Part shown: piece after piece, positions 8,434-18,867 of the stretch | Position numbering within the stretch: position 1 is the first letter of the stretch | Layout of the letters: each line of letters begins with the position of its first letter | The notes under the pieces: generated by a model | What the model saw: the letters and a program-made list of their open reading frames with translations, nothing else | Database searches by the model: none | What the model was told of the DNA's origin: nothing | Position numbers and translations under genes: made by a program | Assembly: GCA_002721815.1 (NCBI GenBank) | Contig: PBLQ01000064.1 | Coordinates: forward strand, 1-64,000 | Direction: 5' to 3' | Source of the DNA: Myxococcales bacterium | GTDB lineage: Bacteria; Myxococcota; UBA727; GCA-2721815 | DNA: 64,000 nt

Positions 8434-9189
8434 ATGTTTCGAAAACCACTTCTCATATCATCCTTCGCCGCTTTTGTGGGGATTTTCCTACTTGGCTGCC
8501 AAGGGCACACCAAACTCAAAGGAAACGAACAAGCCAGTATCAAGGCTAACCTTGAGGGTCAGGCCCTGTGGCTCCATCAATCTTTGTTTGCTGGCCAATT
8601 CTACGATGATGACCGCTACCAGCTTGTGCACCCCAGGCGATTCGACAATTTAACTTATCTCAAGAATGCCGAAGGCGAAATCATTTCGCCCCCGCCCGCC
8701 CAGTCGGTCATTCCCACGGGCACCCGAGTTCGAGTGGAGAAAATCGAGTTCCCCACCCAAAACAATATCATCAAGCGCCCCCTTTTTACTCCTCGTTACA
8801 CGCCTTGGATTTATCTTCGGGTGGCAAAGGCCAGAGGCGACACACTCATGGAACGTGATCACATCCATATTTTGTTGCCACCAGGGGGCCTCACGTCGCA
8901 AAAGGCTTTTGAAATGTGGTTCACGTCCATCTTGAATTCAGAAGATCCTAATCCTTGGTTGAACAAATTAGGCAGTGCGTTTCGAGAAGCTATTTTTACC
9001 AAACGTCCTGCCATGGGAATGGATCATCGCGCTTTAACCGCTGCCATGGGAATGCCAGACAGGCTGCTCCAAAAACCGTCCCAAAAAGTCGGTGGGACCT
9101 CGACCGATGTTGCGATTTACGGGGCCATGAGCATCGTTTTAGAAAACGGCAGGGTGGTAAAGATTTCGGACCCCACGGGACAACGTTAA
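8434..9189 (+). CDS. Predicted lipoprotein, unknown function
   Basis: From the ATG at 8434 the 251-residue product has a hydrophobic signal and a lipobox (LLGCQ), which decides this start over an upstream in-frame ATG at 8335 inside dapF. The mature part contains an SH3-like stretch (SVIPTGTRVRVEKIEF). A C-terminal segment (HRALTAAMGMPDRLL then IVLENGRVVKI) recalls the small BamE/SmpA-like fold in which a G-x-P turn precedes a beta-hairpin; this is a weak resemblance. It ends 1 bp before the convergent gmd stop. Confidence 0.75.
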   Translation: MFRKPLLISSFAAFVGIFLLGCQGHTKLKGNEQASIKANLEGQALWLHQSLFAGQFYDDDRYQLVHPRRFDNLTYLKNAEGEIISPPPAQSVIPTGTRVRVEKIEFPTQNNIIKRPLFTPRYTPWIYLRVAKARGDTLMERDHIHILLPPGGLTSQKAFEMWFTSILNSEDPNPWLNKLGSAFREAIFTKRPAMGMDHRALTAAMGMPDRLLQKPSQKVGGTSTDVAIYGAMSIVLENGRVVKISDPTGQR

Positions 9190-9190
9190 A

Positions 9191-10246
9191 TTAGTCATCT
9201 CGACGGATTGTTTTGGCTTCTTTCGGTCGACCCTCGCCTTCAACTTGAACTCGGACACGCTCCATATCTGCATCGACCATCATGCCCACCAGCTCCTTGA
9301 AATTCACCTTGGGCTCCCAGCCCAACGTTTCTTTCGCCTTGGTGGCATCGCCCAAGAGCAGATCGACTTCCGCAGGCCGAAAATAACGTTGGTCGATTTC
9401 AACGTACTGGTTCCAATCCATACCCGCATATGAAAATGCTTCCTCAAGGAATTCACGGACACTGTGAGTTTCACCGGTGGCCAAAACAAAATCATCAGGT
9501 TTATCTGCCTGGAGCATTTTCCACATACCTAAAGTATAATCGCCAGCAAAACCCCAATCGCGTTTCGCATCGAGGTTCCCTAAGTATAGCTTATCATCTA
9601 GGCCATATTTAATGCGCGCCAAACCTCGCGTAATTTTACGCGTCACAAAGGTCTCTCCTCGACGGGGACTTTCGTGATTAAATAAAATGCCGTTCACTGC
9701 AAACATCCCGTAGGACTCACGGTAATTTCGAACCAAGTGAAAAGCATAGGCTTTGGCACAGGCGTAAGGCGAACGAGGATAAAATGGTGTGGTTTCTTTT
9801 TGCGGGGTTTCCACCACCTTGCCATACAATTCAGAGGAAGAGGCTTGATAAAATCTAGGGTTACAGATTCCCCCCTTGATGGCGTCGTGAATGGCTTCAA
9901 GAAGTCGGGCTGTGCCCAGAGCAACAACGTCTCCTGTGTACTCAGGCACATCAAATGAGACCCGCACGTGGCTTTGAGCGCCCAAGTTGTAAACTTCATC
10001 GGGCTTAATCTTGTGAATGAGACGCGATAAACCGGTGCCATCTGTGAGATCTCCATATTCCAAATGGAGCATGGCTGAATCGATATGAGGGTCTTGGTAG
10101 ATGTGATCAATGCGCGACGTGTTGAAGGTACTCGCCCGGCGAATCACGCCATAAACTTTATAACCCTTCTCTAGAAGCTGTTCTGCGAGATAACTGCCAT
10201 CTTGACCTGTAATTCCTGTGACCAGTGCTTTCTTTGCTTCTGACAT
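9191..10246 (-). CDS. gmd: GDP-mannose 4,6-dehydratase
   Basis: Makes GDP-4-keto-6-deoxymannose, the first step to GDP-L-fucose. From the ATG at 10246, preceded by TTTGGAGGAAAAG, the product is 351 residues, the normal size; the longer open frame upstream is antisense to the ligase gene and is not coding. Visible motifs: the Rossmann fingerprint [33 protein letters not shown], the SSSELYGK serine region, and the catalytic YxxxK in [12 protein letters not shown], then [17 protein letters not shown]. It pairs with the fcl gene at 14.7-15.7 kb. It shares a 139-bp divergent promoter region with the O-antigen-ligase-like gene. Confidence 0.97.
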   Translation of the reverse strand: MSEAKKALVTGITGQDGSYLAEQLLEKGYKVYGVIRRASTFNTSRIDHIYQDPHIDSAMLHLEYGDLTDGTGLSRLIHKIKPDEVYNLGAQSHVRVSFDVPEYTGDVVALGTARLLEAIHDAIKGGICNPRFYQASSSELYGKVVETPQKETTPFYPRSPYACAKAYAFHLVRNYRESYGMFAVNGILFNHESPRRGETFVTRKITRGLARIKYGLDDKLYLGNLDAKRDWGFAGDYTLGMWKMLQADKPDDFVLATGETHSVREFLEEAFSYAGMDWNQYVEIDQRYFRPAEVDLLLGDATKAKETLGWEPKVNFKELVGMMVDADMERVRVQVEGEGRPKEAKTIRRDD

Positions 10247-10385
10247 TCTTTTCCTCCAAACCTCGGCATTTTCTACAAGTTTTCGCATCCCTTGTCCATA
10301 AAACACGGGCTGAAACCCATAGGATTTTAAAGGTATTTTAACTCTTAGCCATTGGAATTTATGCGAATCAAAGCTAGATACGAAT

Positions 10386-12911
10386 ATGCCCAAACTCAAA
10401 CAACGAGCGTCACCCTGGTTTTTAGTGGCCTTTGTTATCGCCCTATGCAATCTGGCCGTGGCGCCATTTTTACTTGGTGGTAGTCGTGCGCCATTTGAGG
10501 CCAGTTTCGCATGCAGCCTCTGGCTTGGCTTTGGTGGACTCCTCCTCCATTTCAAAAAGCATACAGTGAAACACATCGAACTCGCCTGGGGATTGCCGAT
10601 TCTGGTGGTCACTTTTCTCGGTTTGATAGGGCTGATCCCTTGGCCTGAAACCTGGTTTGCATCCATGCACCCCAACGAGCACGGCCTTCTCTCCTATTTG
10701 AATGAGTTGTTGGCGGTCCAAGGAAGCAAGCCCGTCCCTTTTCGCGCTTCAATGGCACCGGCACTTACCGCCGAAGGAGTGCTCCGTTGGATATCATCCC
10801 TATACCTCTTGGCGATTTTCTACCGCGGTTTTCAGCGCAGTGACCGGCGCGAGCTTTTCTTTCAATTTTGTGCCGTGCTCACGTTGGCGGTCTTTTCCGC
10901 AAGTTTAGTTCACGTCATTTTAGAAATTACGGATGTCATGGGAATGGTCCCCCGTGTTGATGTCAGTCTTTTCTACGCCCCACTTCGAAACCCCAATCAT
11001 TTGGCCAAGCTCTACGGGCTCTTTTTCTTCATCAATCTGCTGGGCGCACGGCTGTATCAGCATGACCCCAAATGGCAGCTCACGCACCACATTGCATGCG
11101 GGCTTTCCCTGATGGGCCTGTTGTTCACCTACAGCAGAGGCGGGATTCTATTTTTGATTCTCGCCTTTTTGGTGGGGCTGTTTTTGATCAAAAACCAGCA
11201 ACGTGCAGAGCCTACCCAAAAAACAAACCCACTCTTTTACATCATTTTAGCCATGGGATTTTTCTTTCTGGTATTGGGCGGCTTGCTGAGTGCTGATTAC
11301 CTTTTGGGGCAAGTCTCATACACGCTCGACGAAATAGATAACAATACCACCAAGCTTCAAATGAATGCACTCGTTTGGCAATTCCTCATGGATCACCCCT
11401 TGGGAGGCGCTGGACTCAATGCGCTGTCCGGTGGCCTATCCACTTATTTTTCGAACGATGCTTCTCAGTTGTTCATGGTTGGCCAAAACCGCATTTATTA
11501 TGCGGAAAATATTTTATTTGATTTATTGGGCGCGTTTGGCTTTCTCGGCGCTGCGGTGGTACTCGCGGCTTGGGGCAGCAGCGTCCAAAAATACCTCGAC
11601 AAATATTCTTTATCGCAAATAGAACCCTGGGCCATGGCCGCCTTGTTCTTTGTGCTGGGCAGTGAAATGGTGGATTTCGCGCTGGTGACACCTTGTATCT
11701 TATGGTTCACCTTACTGATTCTTCCCGCGGTACAACCCAAAGGCATTCCTACACTACGCCTCAAATTTACCAATGCGACCGTGATGTGGGTTTTGAGTCT
11801 GCCAGTAATTCTTTACCTGAGTTACCAAGCCGTTTCCGGCGATCGCAAAGCACTCGACGCACAAATGTCAGAACCCGATAAAGTTGAATTGTCAACATTG
11901 TTGGCCGGCCAACATCTGCACCCGTTTGATGCGAATTTAAGTTTCTCTATCGCAGCCAAACTTCGCGAAGCAGGCAACATGCAACAAAGTTTACGATGGG
12001 CCAATTATGCCCTCTTGCTGTGGCCGACCCTTGACAGTGCACACATCGAAGCTGCGCGCGCCCTTGCTTATATGGGTAAAAAAGAACAAGCAGCGTTAGA
12101 ATACCGGCTGGCCCTGGAAACGAATTCACGGTTTTTGTTAACCATCGTAGAAGATTTGAAATTCTTTCAGCTACCAGCAAAACTACAGATGAAAGTGGTA
12201 CCGGAAAAGTCCCCCAACCACCTGCACTATATTTGTAATGGGATGCGCGCTCCCGAACAAACCCAAGACCGAATCCACTGCCTCAATTCACTGCTTTCCC
12301 AAAAAGGGGTCAAACCACAATACATTGAATCCGCCATACGCACGCTGTTGAATCTCAATGATGTGACGAGCGCCGCGCAGGCGCTGTCGACGCTCCCGCC
12401 TGGCACGCTTATCGACGGCACAAGGGCTGCCCAAGAAATGCGTTTGCTTTCTAAACAAACCAACATTCAAAATGCCATTAATGTGGCCAAAAACAAACTT
12501 CACCAATTGAGCCAGCCCAAGGAACTCCATTTCTGGCTCTTAGATGCCAGCATCCAAACCAAGAATTACAAATTAGGTATTGTTCAAATCAACGCCTTAA
12601 AAAAAATGTCTTTGAACAAAGACAAACGCTTCTATTTGCTGAGGCAAGAATTTAGATTGCTTCGCAGTGTCGAAAAGTGGACACAAGCCTATGAGCGCAT
12701 TCTCAATTTGGATCGTCAATTCCCCGGACGCGCCAGCGTTGTTGGAACCCTATTAGATGTAGAACTGCATTTATCCTTGTACGACAAGGCAAAGAAAACC
12801 CTCGCCAAATACAGAAACATCTTCTCACCTACCGCCTTGGAGAAATACCAGAAGCGACTGGACAACCTTCAACGCCGCACAAACCAAATCAGGCTCGAGA
12901 GGTTAAAATGA
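10386..12911 (+). CDS. O-antigen ligase/polymerase-like membrane protein with C-terminal TPR-like region
   Basis: An 841-residue protein. The first roughly 470 residues hold about ten to twelve membrane segments with the Wzy/WaaL-family features [13 protein letters not shown] and [10 protein letters not shown] and a long periplasmic loop after residue 300 ([19 protein letters not shown]). Such proteins join or polymerise lipid-linked sugar repeats at the periplasmic face. The remaining 350 residues are soluble and helical with TPR-like periodicity ([18 protein letters not shown], then [17 protein letters not shown]). Whether it is a ligase or a polymerase cannot be told from sequence alone. 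It overlaps the convergent kinase gene by 9 bp. Confidence 0.85.
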   Translation: MPKLKQRASPWFLVAFVIALCNLAVAPFLLGGSRAPFEASFACSLWLGFGGLLLHFKKHTVKHIELAWGLPILVVTFLGLIGLIPWPETWFASMHPNEHGLLSYLNELLAVQGSKPVPFRASMAPALTAEGVLRWISSLYLLAIFYRGFQRSDRRELFFQFCAVLTLAVFSASLVHVILEITDVMGMVPRVDVSLFYAPLRNPNHLAKLYGLFFFINLLGARLYQHDPKWQLTHHIACGLSLMGLLFTYSRGGILFLILAFLVGLFLIKNQQRAEPTQKTNPLFYIILAMGFFFLVLGGLLSADYLLGQVSYTLDEIDNNTTKLQMNALVWQFLMDHPLGGAGLNALSGGLSTYFSNDASQLFMVGQNRIYYAENILFDLLGAFGFLGAAVVLAAWGSSVQKYLDKYSLSQIEPWAMAALFFVLGSEMVDFALVTPCILWFTLLILPAVQPKGIPTLRLKFTNATVMWVLSLPVILYLSYQAVSGDRKALDAQMSEPDKVELSTLLAGQHLHPFDANLSFSIAAKLREAGNMQQSLRWANYALLLWPTLDSAHIEAARALAYMGKKEQAALEYRLALETNSRFLLTIVEDLKFFQLPAKLQMKVVPEKSPNHLHYICNGMRAPEQTQDRIHCLNSLLSQKGVKPQYIESAIRTLLNLNDVTSAAQALSTLPPGTLIDGTRAAQEMRLLSKQTNIQNAINVAKNKLHQLSQPKELHFWLLDASIQTKNYKLGIVQINALKKMSLNKDKRFYLLRQEFRLLRSVEKWTQAYERILNLDRQFPGRASVVGTLLDVELHLSLYDKAKKTLAKYRNIFSPTALEKYQKRLDNLQRRTNQIRLERLK

Positions 12912-14576
12912 AACCCGAACGGCAGCATTGTTATTTCGTTGCACCTGAATTGAAAGCTGCTTGGTCTGACCAGTCTCAGGATTTTTCAACAAGATCTTTT
13001 GCGTCCCCAATGGCAGCGCTACTTGCTTAGGCGTATCACCGAGTTTCTTGCCCTCAAACCATATTTCGGCCCACCCATCTTCTACATCGACCAAGACCCT
13101 TGCCCTGACTGGCGCCGCCACTGCTGTTGATGAGTTCTTTAGAGCTGGCGTGGCAGGTACTGGCTGCTGAGGAAACACGTGGGCTTTCTTTTTTTGTTCT
13201 TTCCTTAGATTCCGTTTAAGGGCCGCGTTCCTTTTCTTCTTTTCGACTCTGCCCATTTCAGGCTGTGCTTCGGGCCTTGGTTGCTTGACAACGGGCGATG
13301 TCTTTTGGGCTTTCGATGGAACCGCTGGGGACTCACCAGCCAGATTTGCTTCTTTCTTGGCAAGCTGAGCGCCTCCCCACAACGCAATTACAACCACCGC
13401 TAACATTAAAGTTCCTAAAGCGGCCACCCGCCCCAGGGAGACACGACGGGCCGATTGTGTGTTTTGCCAATCGTTCGCTACCAAACTGGCTTGTACCGTT
13501 TCATCCTCTAACTGCTGGGGGCTTAAAGTAAGTGTGGGCTTAGTGGTGTCTCGGTGCTCAACCTTTGGTTCTGAGATGGCGGTAGCTGCGCCGGAGAAAT
13601 CATCGCGCGTGGGATCCGCCTTGGGGATCACTGCGGTGTGTCGTATTTCGTTTTGGTCATGCGCAAAAACACTTTCCACCCACGATGTGACATCGTCATC
13701 CGCCACCCCAGGCGGCAACGAATGAACAAACCGGCCCAAGGCTTGCTGAAATTCACGCATGTGCCCAAATCGCTCCTCTGGTGATTTGGCGAGCGCCTTT
13801 AGAACGATGGCATCCAACTCTTTAGGGATATCCGATCGTAATTCGGAGGGGGGGCGTACCTTTGCCTCTAAAACAGCCAACAAAGTCTTCGTCTGTACAT
13901 CCCTCGCAAAGAGTCGCTCGCCAGTGAGCATCTCCCACAAAACCACACCGGTGGCGAACTGATCCACGCGGTGGTCCATTTTATCACCACCAGCTTGCTC
14001 CGGTGCCATATAAGCAACCTTGCCCTTCACCAATCCCGTCGCTGTGTGGGTGACACGCTCCGCAGCTTTTGCAATTCCAAAATCTGCCACTTTTATTTCA
14101 CCACTGCGGCTCACCAGGACGTTATGAGGGGAGATATCCCGATGAATGACGCCCATGGGCGACCCCGATATATTTAAATTGTGCGCATAATGTAAACCGC
14201 GACACATTTCGATGGCGATTTGACAGCATTGACTAATGCTTGGAACCTCACCCTGCTCTCGCCCCACACGCAGCAGATGGTTGAGGTCTGCGCCATCGAT
14301 CAACTCCATGGCCAAAAACAAAGTCCCATCCGCCTCTCCGAAATCAAAGACTTGCACGATATTTGCGTGCTGCAAACGTGCGGCCAATGCAGCCTCGTCT
14401 CTGAACATCACTTCAAAACCAGGTTCGTTCAAAAAATTGGGCAGGATTCTTTTGATGCAAATTTGTTTTTGGAAGCCCTCAGTGTTGGTCCGAGCCCGAA
14501 AGATTTCCGCCATACCGCCCATGGCGATCCGATCTTCCAACACGTAACGACCGTATGACTGTTCATGGGAACCCAT
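12903..14576 (-). CDS. Membrane Ser/Thr protein kinase with PEGA-like C-terminal domain
   Basis: About 557 residues from the ATG at 14576 (other in-frame starts lie slightly upstream). The kinase domain has Lys42 (ICIKRIL), the catalytic loop HRDISPHN (Asp147) and DFG at 165-167, followed by an activation segment ending in APEQ. The HRDISPHNVLVS form is typical of myxobacterial kinases. A single membrane span lies near residues 395-420, then a basic Ala/Pro/Lys-rich linker and a C-terminal PEGA-like domain (AEIWFEGKKLGDTPKQVAL). The protein probably senses the envelope. Its place inside a polysaccharide locus suggests, but does not prove, control of that locus. Confidence 0.93.
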   Translation of the reverse strand: MGSHEQSYGRYVLEDRIAMGGMAEIFRARTNTEGFQKQICIKRILPNFLNEPGFEVMFRDEAALAARLQHANIVQVFDFGEADGTLFLAMELIDGADLNHLLRVGREQGEVPSISQCCQIAIEMCRGLHYAHNLNISGSPMGVIHRDISPHNVLVSRSGEIKVADFGIAKAAERVTHTATGLVKGKVAYMAPEQAGGDKMDHRVDQFATGVVLWEMLTGERLFARDVQTKTLLAVLEAKVRPPSELRSDIPKELDAIVLKALAKSPEERFGHMREFQQALGRFVHSLPPGVADDDVTSWVESVFAHDQNEIRHTAVIPKADPTRDDFSGAATAISEPKVEHRDTTKPTLTLSPQQLEDETVQASLVANDWQNTQSARRVSLGRVAALGTLMLAVVVIALWGGAQLAKKEANLAGESPAVPSKAQKTSPVVKQPRPEAQPEMGRVEKKKRNAALKRNLRKEQKKKAHVFPQQPVPATPALKNSSTAVAAPVRARVLVDVEDGWAEIWFEGKKLGDTPKQVALPLGTQKILLKNPETGQTKQLSIQVQRNNNAAVRVSF

Positions 14577-14726
14577 TCCGGCAGTATACCAAAACATTTC
14601 ATTTGGGCCCAATCAGACACGCCATGACTTTTCTTGTTCTTTTTATTTATTTTTCAGCGACTTATAGGTGCAGTGCCCGGTGCAATAGAGGTCGAGCTGC
14701 GCAAATCCTTTGGCCCGTGGCTCAGG

Positions 14727-15668
14727 TTATTTTTTGGCGCGGTCCTCATTCTCCAAATACCAGTCATAAGAAAGCGCCAAGCCCGTTTTCAGATCCGTCG
14801 GCGCGGTCCAACCCAAACTGGTGAGCCGTGAAACATCTTGAAGCTTTTTCATCACGCCATCAGGCTTGGAAGCATCAAAGGTGAGTTCACCGTCAAAACC
14901 AACCACCTCCTGGATGGCCTGGGCCAACTCTAGGATGGTGACATCCGTGCCCGTCCCTATGTTGACCATTTCCTGGAACCCTTCTTGTTCCATCACAAAG
15001 AGGCAAGCGTCTGCCATGTCATCGACGTATAAGAATTCTCTTCGTGGTTGACCCGAGCCCCAGATTTCAACTGAGGGCGCTCCATTGATTTTCGCTTCAT
15101 GGAATTTACGAATCAGTGCAGGTAAAACGTGCGAATTTTCCAAATCGAAATTGTCTTCTGGTCCGTAGAGATTCGTCGGCATCACCGAAACATAATTGGT
15201 CCCGTATTGGCGATTATAGGAATCGCACATGTTAATCCCGGCGATTTTAGCGACCGCGTAAGGCTCATTGGTGGGCTCTAATGGCCCCGTCAGTAAGTAC
15301 TCTTCTTTCATCGGCTGTGGGCATCCTTTGGGGTAAATGCAGGAAGACCCCAAAAACATCAGCCGTTTCACCTCGGCTCGATAAGCTGCGTCGATCACAT
15401 TCGTCTGAATGAGCAGGTTGTCGCGTATGAAATCTGCACGATAGGTATTGTTGGCATGAATTCCGCCCACACGAGCCGCAGCCAAAAAAACATAATCAGG
15501 CCGTTCAGCAGCAAAGAAGTCTTCCACCTCTTTTTGACGAACTAAATTCAACTCCGGACGGGTTTTCAGCACCAAGTTTTCGTAACCACGGGCACGAAGG
15601 TTTCGCACCAAGGCAGAACCCACCAGCCCCCGATGACCCGCCACATAAATTTTGCTGTTTTTTTCCAT
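14727..15668 (-). CDS. fcl: GDP-L-fucose synthase
   Basis: Epimerises and reduces GDP-4-keto-6-deoxymannose to GDP-L-fucose, completing the route begun by gmd. From the ATG at 15668 the product is 313 residues. It shows the short-chain dehydrogenase fingerprint ([15 protein letters not shown]), the [18 protein letters not shown] motif with the catalytic serine, and YAVAK (YxxxK). The [20 protein letters not shown] run is characteristic of the family. An ATG six codons upstream has a poorer ribosome-binding site. It is separate from gmd by three genes, two of them on other strands or functions, so the two are in one locus but not one operon. Confidence 0.96.
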   Translation of the reverse strand: MEKNSKIYVAGHRGLVGSALVRNLRARGYENLVLKTRPELNLVRQKEVEDFFAAERPDYVFLAAARVGGIHANNTYRADFIRDNLLIQTNVIDAAYRAEVKRLMFLGSSCIYPKGCPQPMKEEYLLTGPLEPTNEPYAVAKIAGINMCDSYNRQYGTNYVSVMPTNLYGPEDNFDLENSHVLPALIRKFHEAKINGAPSVEIWGSGQPRREFLYVDDMADACLFVMEQEGFQEMVNIGTGTDVTILELAQAIQEVVGFDGELTFDASKPDGVMKKLQDVSRLTSLGWTAPTDLKTGLALSYDWYLENEDRAKK

Positions 15669-15737
15669 CCGTCCAATGCCCTTCATGGCCAGAATTAAGG
15701 TGAGGCCGAACCACCCCTAAGACTCATAGTCGAATAT

Positions 15738-16958
15738 TCAGTTGATTTCCACAAAGACCTCGGTGAACCGGTCCAATGCCAGCTCACGCGCATGGACCTC
15801 CCGGTGCATTCGCGTGGCGTTAACGGATTGCTGCTTCAGCCAAGCCGGTTCATCTAAGGCCTTAACAATTTGTTTTCTAAGGGTTTCCTTATTAGACGCG
15901 TCGAAAACCACCCCGGTCCCATGAGACAAAATCCATTGCCCCACTTCACTGCGCTTTGGACCCAGCAACCAGGTGGGCCGTCCCGCATGAAGGATGCCAT
16001 AGAGCTTAGAGGGAAAAACCAATCGGTCCGCCCGAACGTCTATCGCGAGCAAATGAACCCAGCCCATAGACAACAAGACACCCAAATCCTCCTTGGGCAA
16101 GTATGGCGAAAAAGAAATTGCCCAACCGTTCTGACGTCCCGTTTCAGCCGCCATTTCTAGAGACTCTTTTTTGGCCCCATCACCGATAAGCAAAAACTCA
16201 CATTCGTTTTGGGGGGCACTGCTTTCCCAGCAAGACAGAAGCGCGGAAAAATCGTGTGCACGGCCCATATTTCCGGCGTAAATAATTAATTTCTTTTCCG
16301 GTTGAATCCCCAGCTGGGCGCGCAATGCTGCTTGGGCTTCGGACAAACCACTTTGGGGCGGTGTCGAAACCGACCAATTGGGAATGGTCACCAAATCACA
16401 GGGAGACTTTTCAACCAGAACACTGCCCATACCATCACTGGGCGCAATCACTTTGTCTGCTTTCGCTAAAGTCCACTTCTTAAGACGGTTCAATTCTCGC
16501 TCAATCCAACTGTTGGACTTCAGCACCCCCAAGGCCACCGCGATATCTGGATAAATATCCTGACACCAATAAATGAACTTCGCTTTTTTGAGTCTGGCAG
16601 CCCCCAAGACAACGCTGGCCAATATGGGTGGGGTGCTCAACGACATCATCACGTCCACATTGCGCACACCCAACAACGTCGGCAACAATCCTGCGCTAAA
16701 GGACCCATAATTCAGTAACCGTCCCCAATTGGTATTCCGACCAAAAGAAAATGACGGCAGACGGAGTATCCTCACACCATTCTTATTCTCTGTCCGACGC
16801 AGTTGGGTGCCTGACACACCGTATGCACTCTGGGAACAGACCACCGTCACCTGATGGCCTTGACCAGCCAGTTGCTCACACAGATCCGTCACCAGCTGTG
16901 AAGTGGCGGCTATGGAGGGCCAATAATACTGATTGACGACCAGGAAATGTCGTTTCAC
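15738..16958 (-). CDS. Glycosyltransferase, GT4-like (WbuB type)
   Basis: A 406-residue GT-B transferase. The start is a GTG at 16958 that overlaps the carbamoyltransferase stop as GTGA, immediately before the first strand (KRHFLVVNQYYWP); the upstream ATG at 17021 would push 21 residues into the preceding gene. N-terminal domain: acceptor-binding Rossmann fold. C-terminal domain: KLIIYAGNMGRAHDF and EFLLIGDGAKKESLE, typical of group 1 transferases. The YYWPSIAATSQLVTDL N-terminus is the style of WbuB-like fucosamine transferases; the actual donor is unknown. Confidence 0.88.
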   Translation of the reverse strand: MKRHFLVVNQYYWPSIAATSQLVTDLCEQLAGQGHQVTVVCSQSAYGVSGTQLRRTENKNGVRILRLPSFSFGRNTNWGRLLNYGSFSAGLLPTLLGVRNVDVMMSLSTPPILASVVLGAARLKKAKFIYWCQDIYPDIAVALGVLKSNSWIERELNRLKKWTLAKADKVIAPSDGMGSVLVEKSPCDLVTIPNWSVSTPPQSGLSEAQAALRAQLGIQPEKKLIIYAGNMGRAHDFSALLSCWESSAPQNECEFLLIGDGAKKESLEMAAETGRQNGWAISFSPYLPKEDLGVLLSMGWVHLLAIDVRADRLVFPSKLYGILHAGRPTWLLGPKRSEVGQWILSHGTGVVFDASNKETLRKQIVKALDEPAWLKQQSVNATRMHREVHARELALDRFTEVFVEIN

Positions 16959-18712
16959 GACGTCCGTTCCAACAAAGTGTTGCCCAGCGCCAACACATCC
17001 ATCCGGGTTCGCAAGAAACAATTCAACGCTTCTTGAGGCGTGTTCACCACTGGCTCATTTTCATTAAAGCTGGTGTTTAAGATTACCGGGACGCCGGTTT
17101 CTTTTTCAAAAGCGCTGATCAGAGCGTGGTAACGTGGGTTCAAATGTTTCTCTACCGTTTGCACGCGGCCGGTGTTGTTGATGTGATTCACTGCTTTGAT
17201 TTTGTCGCGCCACGCTTCCCGCGTCTTATAGACCAGCAACATATAAGGACTCGGCTCCGCCGTCTCGAAAACATCACCGACGCGTTCCGACAAAATACTA
17301 GGCGCGAACGGACGATAGGTTTCACGCCGCTTGATGCGTTCGTTGAGAATGTCTTTCATGTCCCCCCGACGCGGGTCCGCCACGATACTGCGATTCCCCA
17401 TCGCTCGTGGGCCATATTCCATACGGCCTTGAAACCATCCCACCACTTTACCATCGGCCATGTGTTTTGCCACAGACGTCACTAAGGTGTCATCGTCCAA
17501 TTGCTTGACTTGAATGCCTTCGAACAAAGCAGGGTCACTGTCACGGGTAGATACCACCGCTTGCTCAACCTCTTGCTGTTCGTAGGATGGACCGGTGTAA
17601 GCATGGTCCATGATAAAATCACGGGGCTGACCAAGAATGGCGTGTTGCACATAGAGCCCGGCACCAATGGCCGTACCATCGTCACCCGCAGCAGGTTGAA
17701 TATACAATCCCTTGAATGGGGTCTGGTCGAATATCTTTCCGTTGGCACTGGAATTCAAGGCACAGCCACCCGCCATGCAAAGGTTGGTAATACCTGTGCG
17801 TTGGTGCAGTGTATTCAGGACATGAAACAACACCTCTTCATAAACCACTTGTGCACTGCGCGCGATGTCGGCCCATTTACCGTAAAAATCGTCGTCAGGG
17901 TGGCGGGTCGGTCCCAGAAGGTCTTCCCATTTAGGCGACCACAAGCGTCCCACACTTGGTGAGCCGTCGAGCCAATTCATCTCCACATTCTGTTTGTCAT
18001 GGAGGAAATAATCCAAGTTGAGGCGGAAAAGACCATTGGGTTTGGTTTGCACCATTTGACGAAGCTGCTCTACGTATTTGGGCTCCCCATAGGGAGCCAG
18101 CCCCATGACTTTCCATTCCTCACCGTATCGTGTGAAGCCTAAAAATTGGGTCATGGCCTGATAGAAAATCCCCATGGAATGCGGGAAATGCACCTGGTCC
18201 AAAACCTCAATTTTATTTCCACGGCCCACCGCAATCATGGTGGATACAAAATCTCCAAAACCATCAATGGATAAACAGGCCGCCTCATCGTAAGGAGAAC
18301 AGAAAAAAGCGCTGGCCATGTGGGCACGGTGATGCTCCACATAGTGAAATTTAAACGGTGCAGGCCCGTTCGCCCCTAAGGCACTCATCACTGATTGCGG
18401 TACATCTTGAATTAATGATGCGTTTTTCGCTCGAGACGTGGCTGTTTTTGCAAGCCTCGGGTTCAAGGCAACATGCTTGAGCTTGGCCGCAAAATTAGCT
18501 TTGGGGTCACGGCCAATGGCCACGTGGGCCAATTCGCCCAATGGGACATCACCCATCTCCAACACCTTGGCCACCGCCAATGATGGAAACCCGGTACAGT
18601 GTTTCACCCGGTTCAGTCGCTCTTCTTCAATGGCGCCGGACAATTGGCCATCTACCAGCAATGAAGCACTGGCATCCGCATGGTAGGCATTGATTCCCAA
18701 AATTGTGGTCAT
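16955..18712 (-). CDS. NodU/CmcH-family O-carbamoyltransferase
   Basis: 585 residues from the ATG at 18712, which has AGGGA upstream. The N-terminal ASKHA-type domain starts GINAYHADASASLLVDG and includes CLSIDGFGDFVSTM and a CMAGGCALNSSANGK motif. The C-terminal YrdC-like domain carries GRMEYGPRAMGNRSIVADPR, the carbamoyl-adenylate site signature. Family members carbamoylate sugar or antibiotic hydroxyls using carbamoyl phosphate and ATP. In this locus a sugar of the polysaccharide repeat is the likely acceptor. It is translationally coupled to the downstream glycosyltransferase. Confidence 0.95.
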   Translation of the reverse strand: MTTILGINAYHADASASLLVDGQLSGAIEEERLNRVKHCTGFPSLAVAKVLEMGDVPLGELAHVAIGRDPKANFAAKLKHVALNPRLAKTATSRAKNASLIQDVPQSVMSALGANGPAPFKFHYVEHHRAHMASAFFCSPYDEAACLSIDGFGDFVSTMIAVGRGNKIEVLDQVHFPHSMGIFYQAMTQFLGFTRYGEEWKVMGLAPYGEPKYVEQLRQMVQTKPNGLFRLNLDYFLHDKQNVEMNWLDGSPSVGRLWSPKWEDLLGPTRHPDDDFYGKWADIARSAQVVYEEVLFHVLNTLHQRTGITNLCMAGGCALNSSANGKIFDQTPFKGLYIQPAAGDDGTAIGAGLYVQHAILGQPRDFIMDHAYTGPSYEQQEVEQAVVSTRDSDPALFEGIQVKQLDDDTLVTSVAKHMADGKVVGWFQGRMEYGPRAMGNRSIVADPRRGDMKDILNERIKRRETYRPFAPSILSERVGDVFETAEPSPYMLLVYKTREAWRDKIKAVNHINNTGRVQTVEKHLNPRYHALISAFEKETGVPVILNTSFNENEPVVNTPQEALNCFLRTRMDVLALGNTLLERTS

Positions 18713-18867
18713 GTCTTTTCCCTGGTCTTTCGGATTCGGTATAGCACGCCCACGCCATAAGAAAACCGGCATTTTGGTGAAATTGGGTCTTCTTTTCAAT
18801 AGGTTGTGCGCCGTAACAGGCCACTTAAGAATCCTGGCCCGAAATCCTGCCCCGATTCTCGGCCAAA

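Noticed and set aside
10247-10675. N-terminal extension of gmd
   Set aside because: The longer frame is antisense to the ligase gene and lacks similarity to GDP-mannose dehydratases; the ATG at 10246 has the strong GGAGG site.
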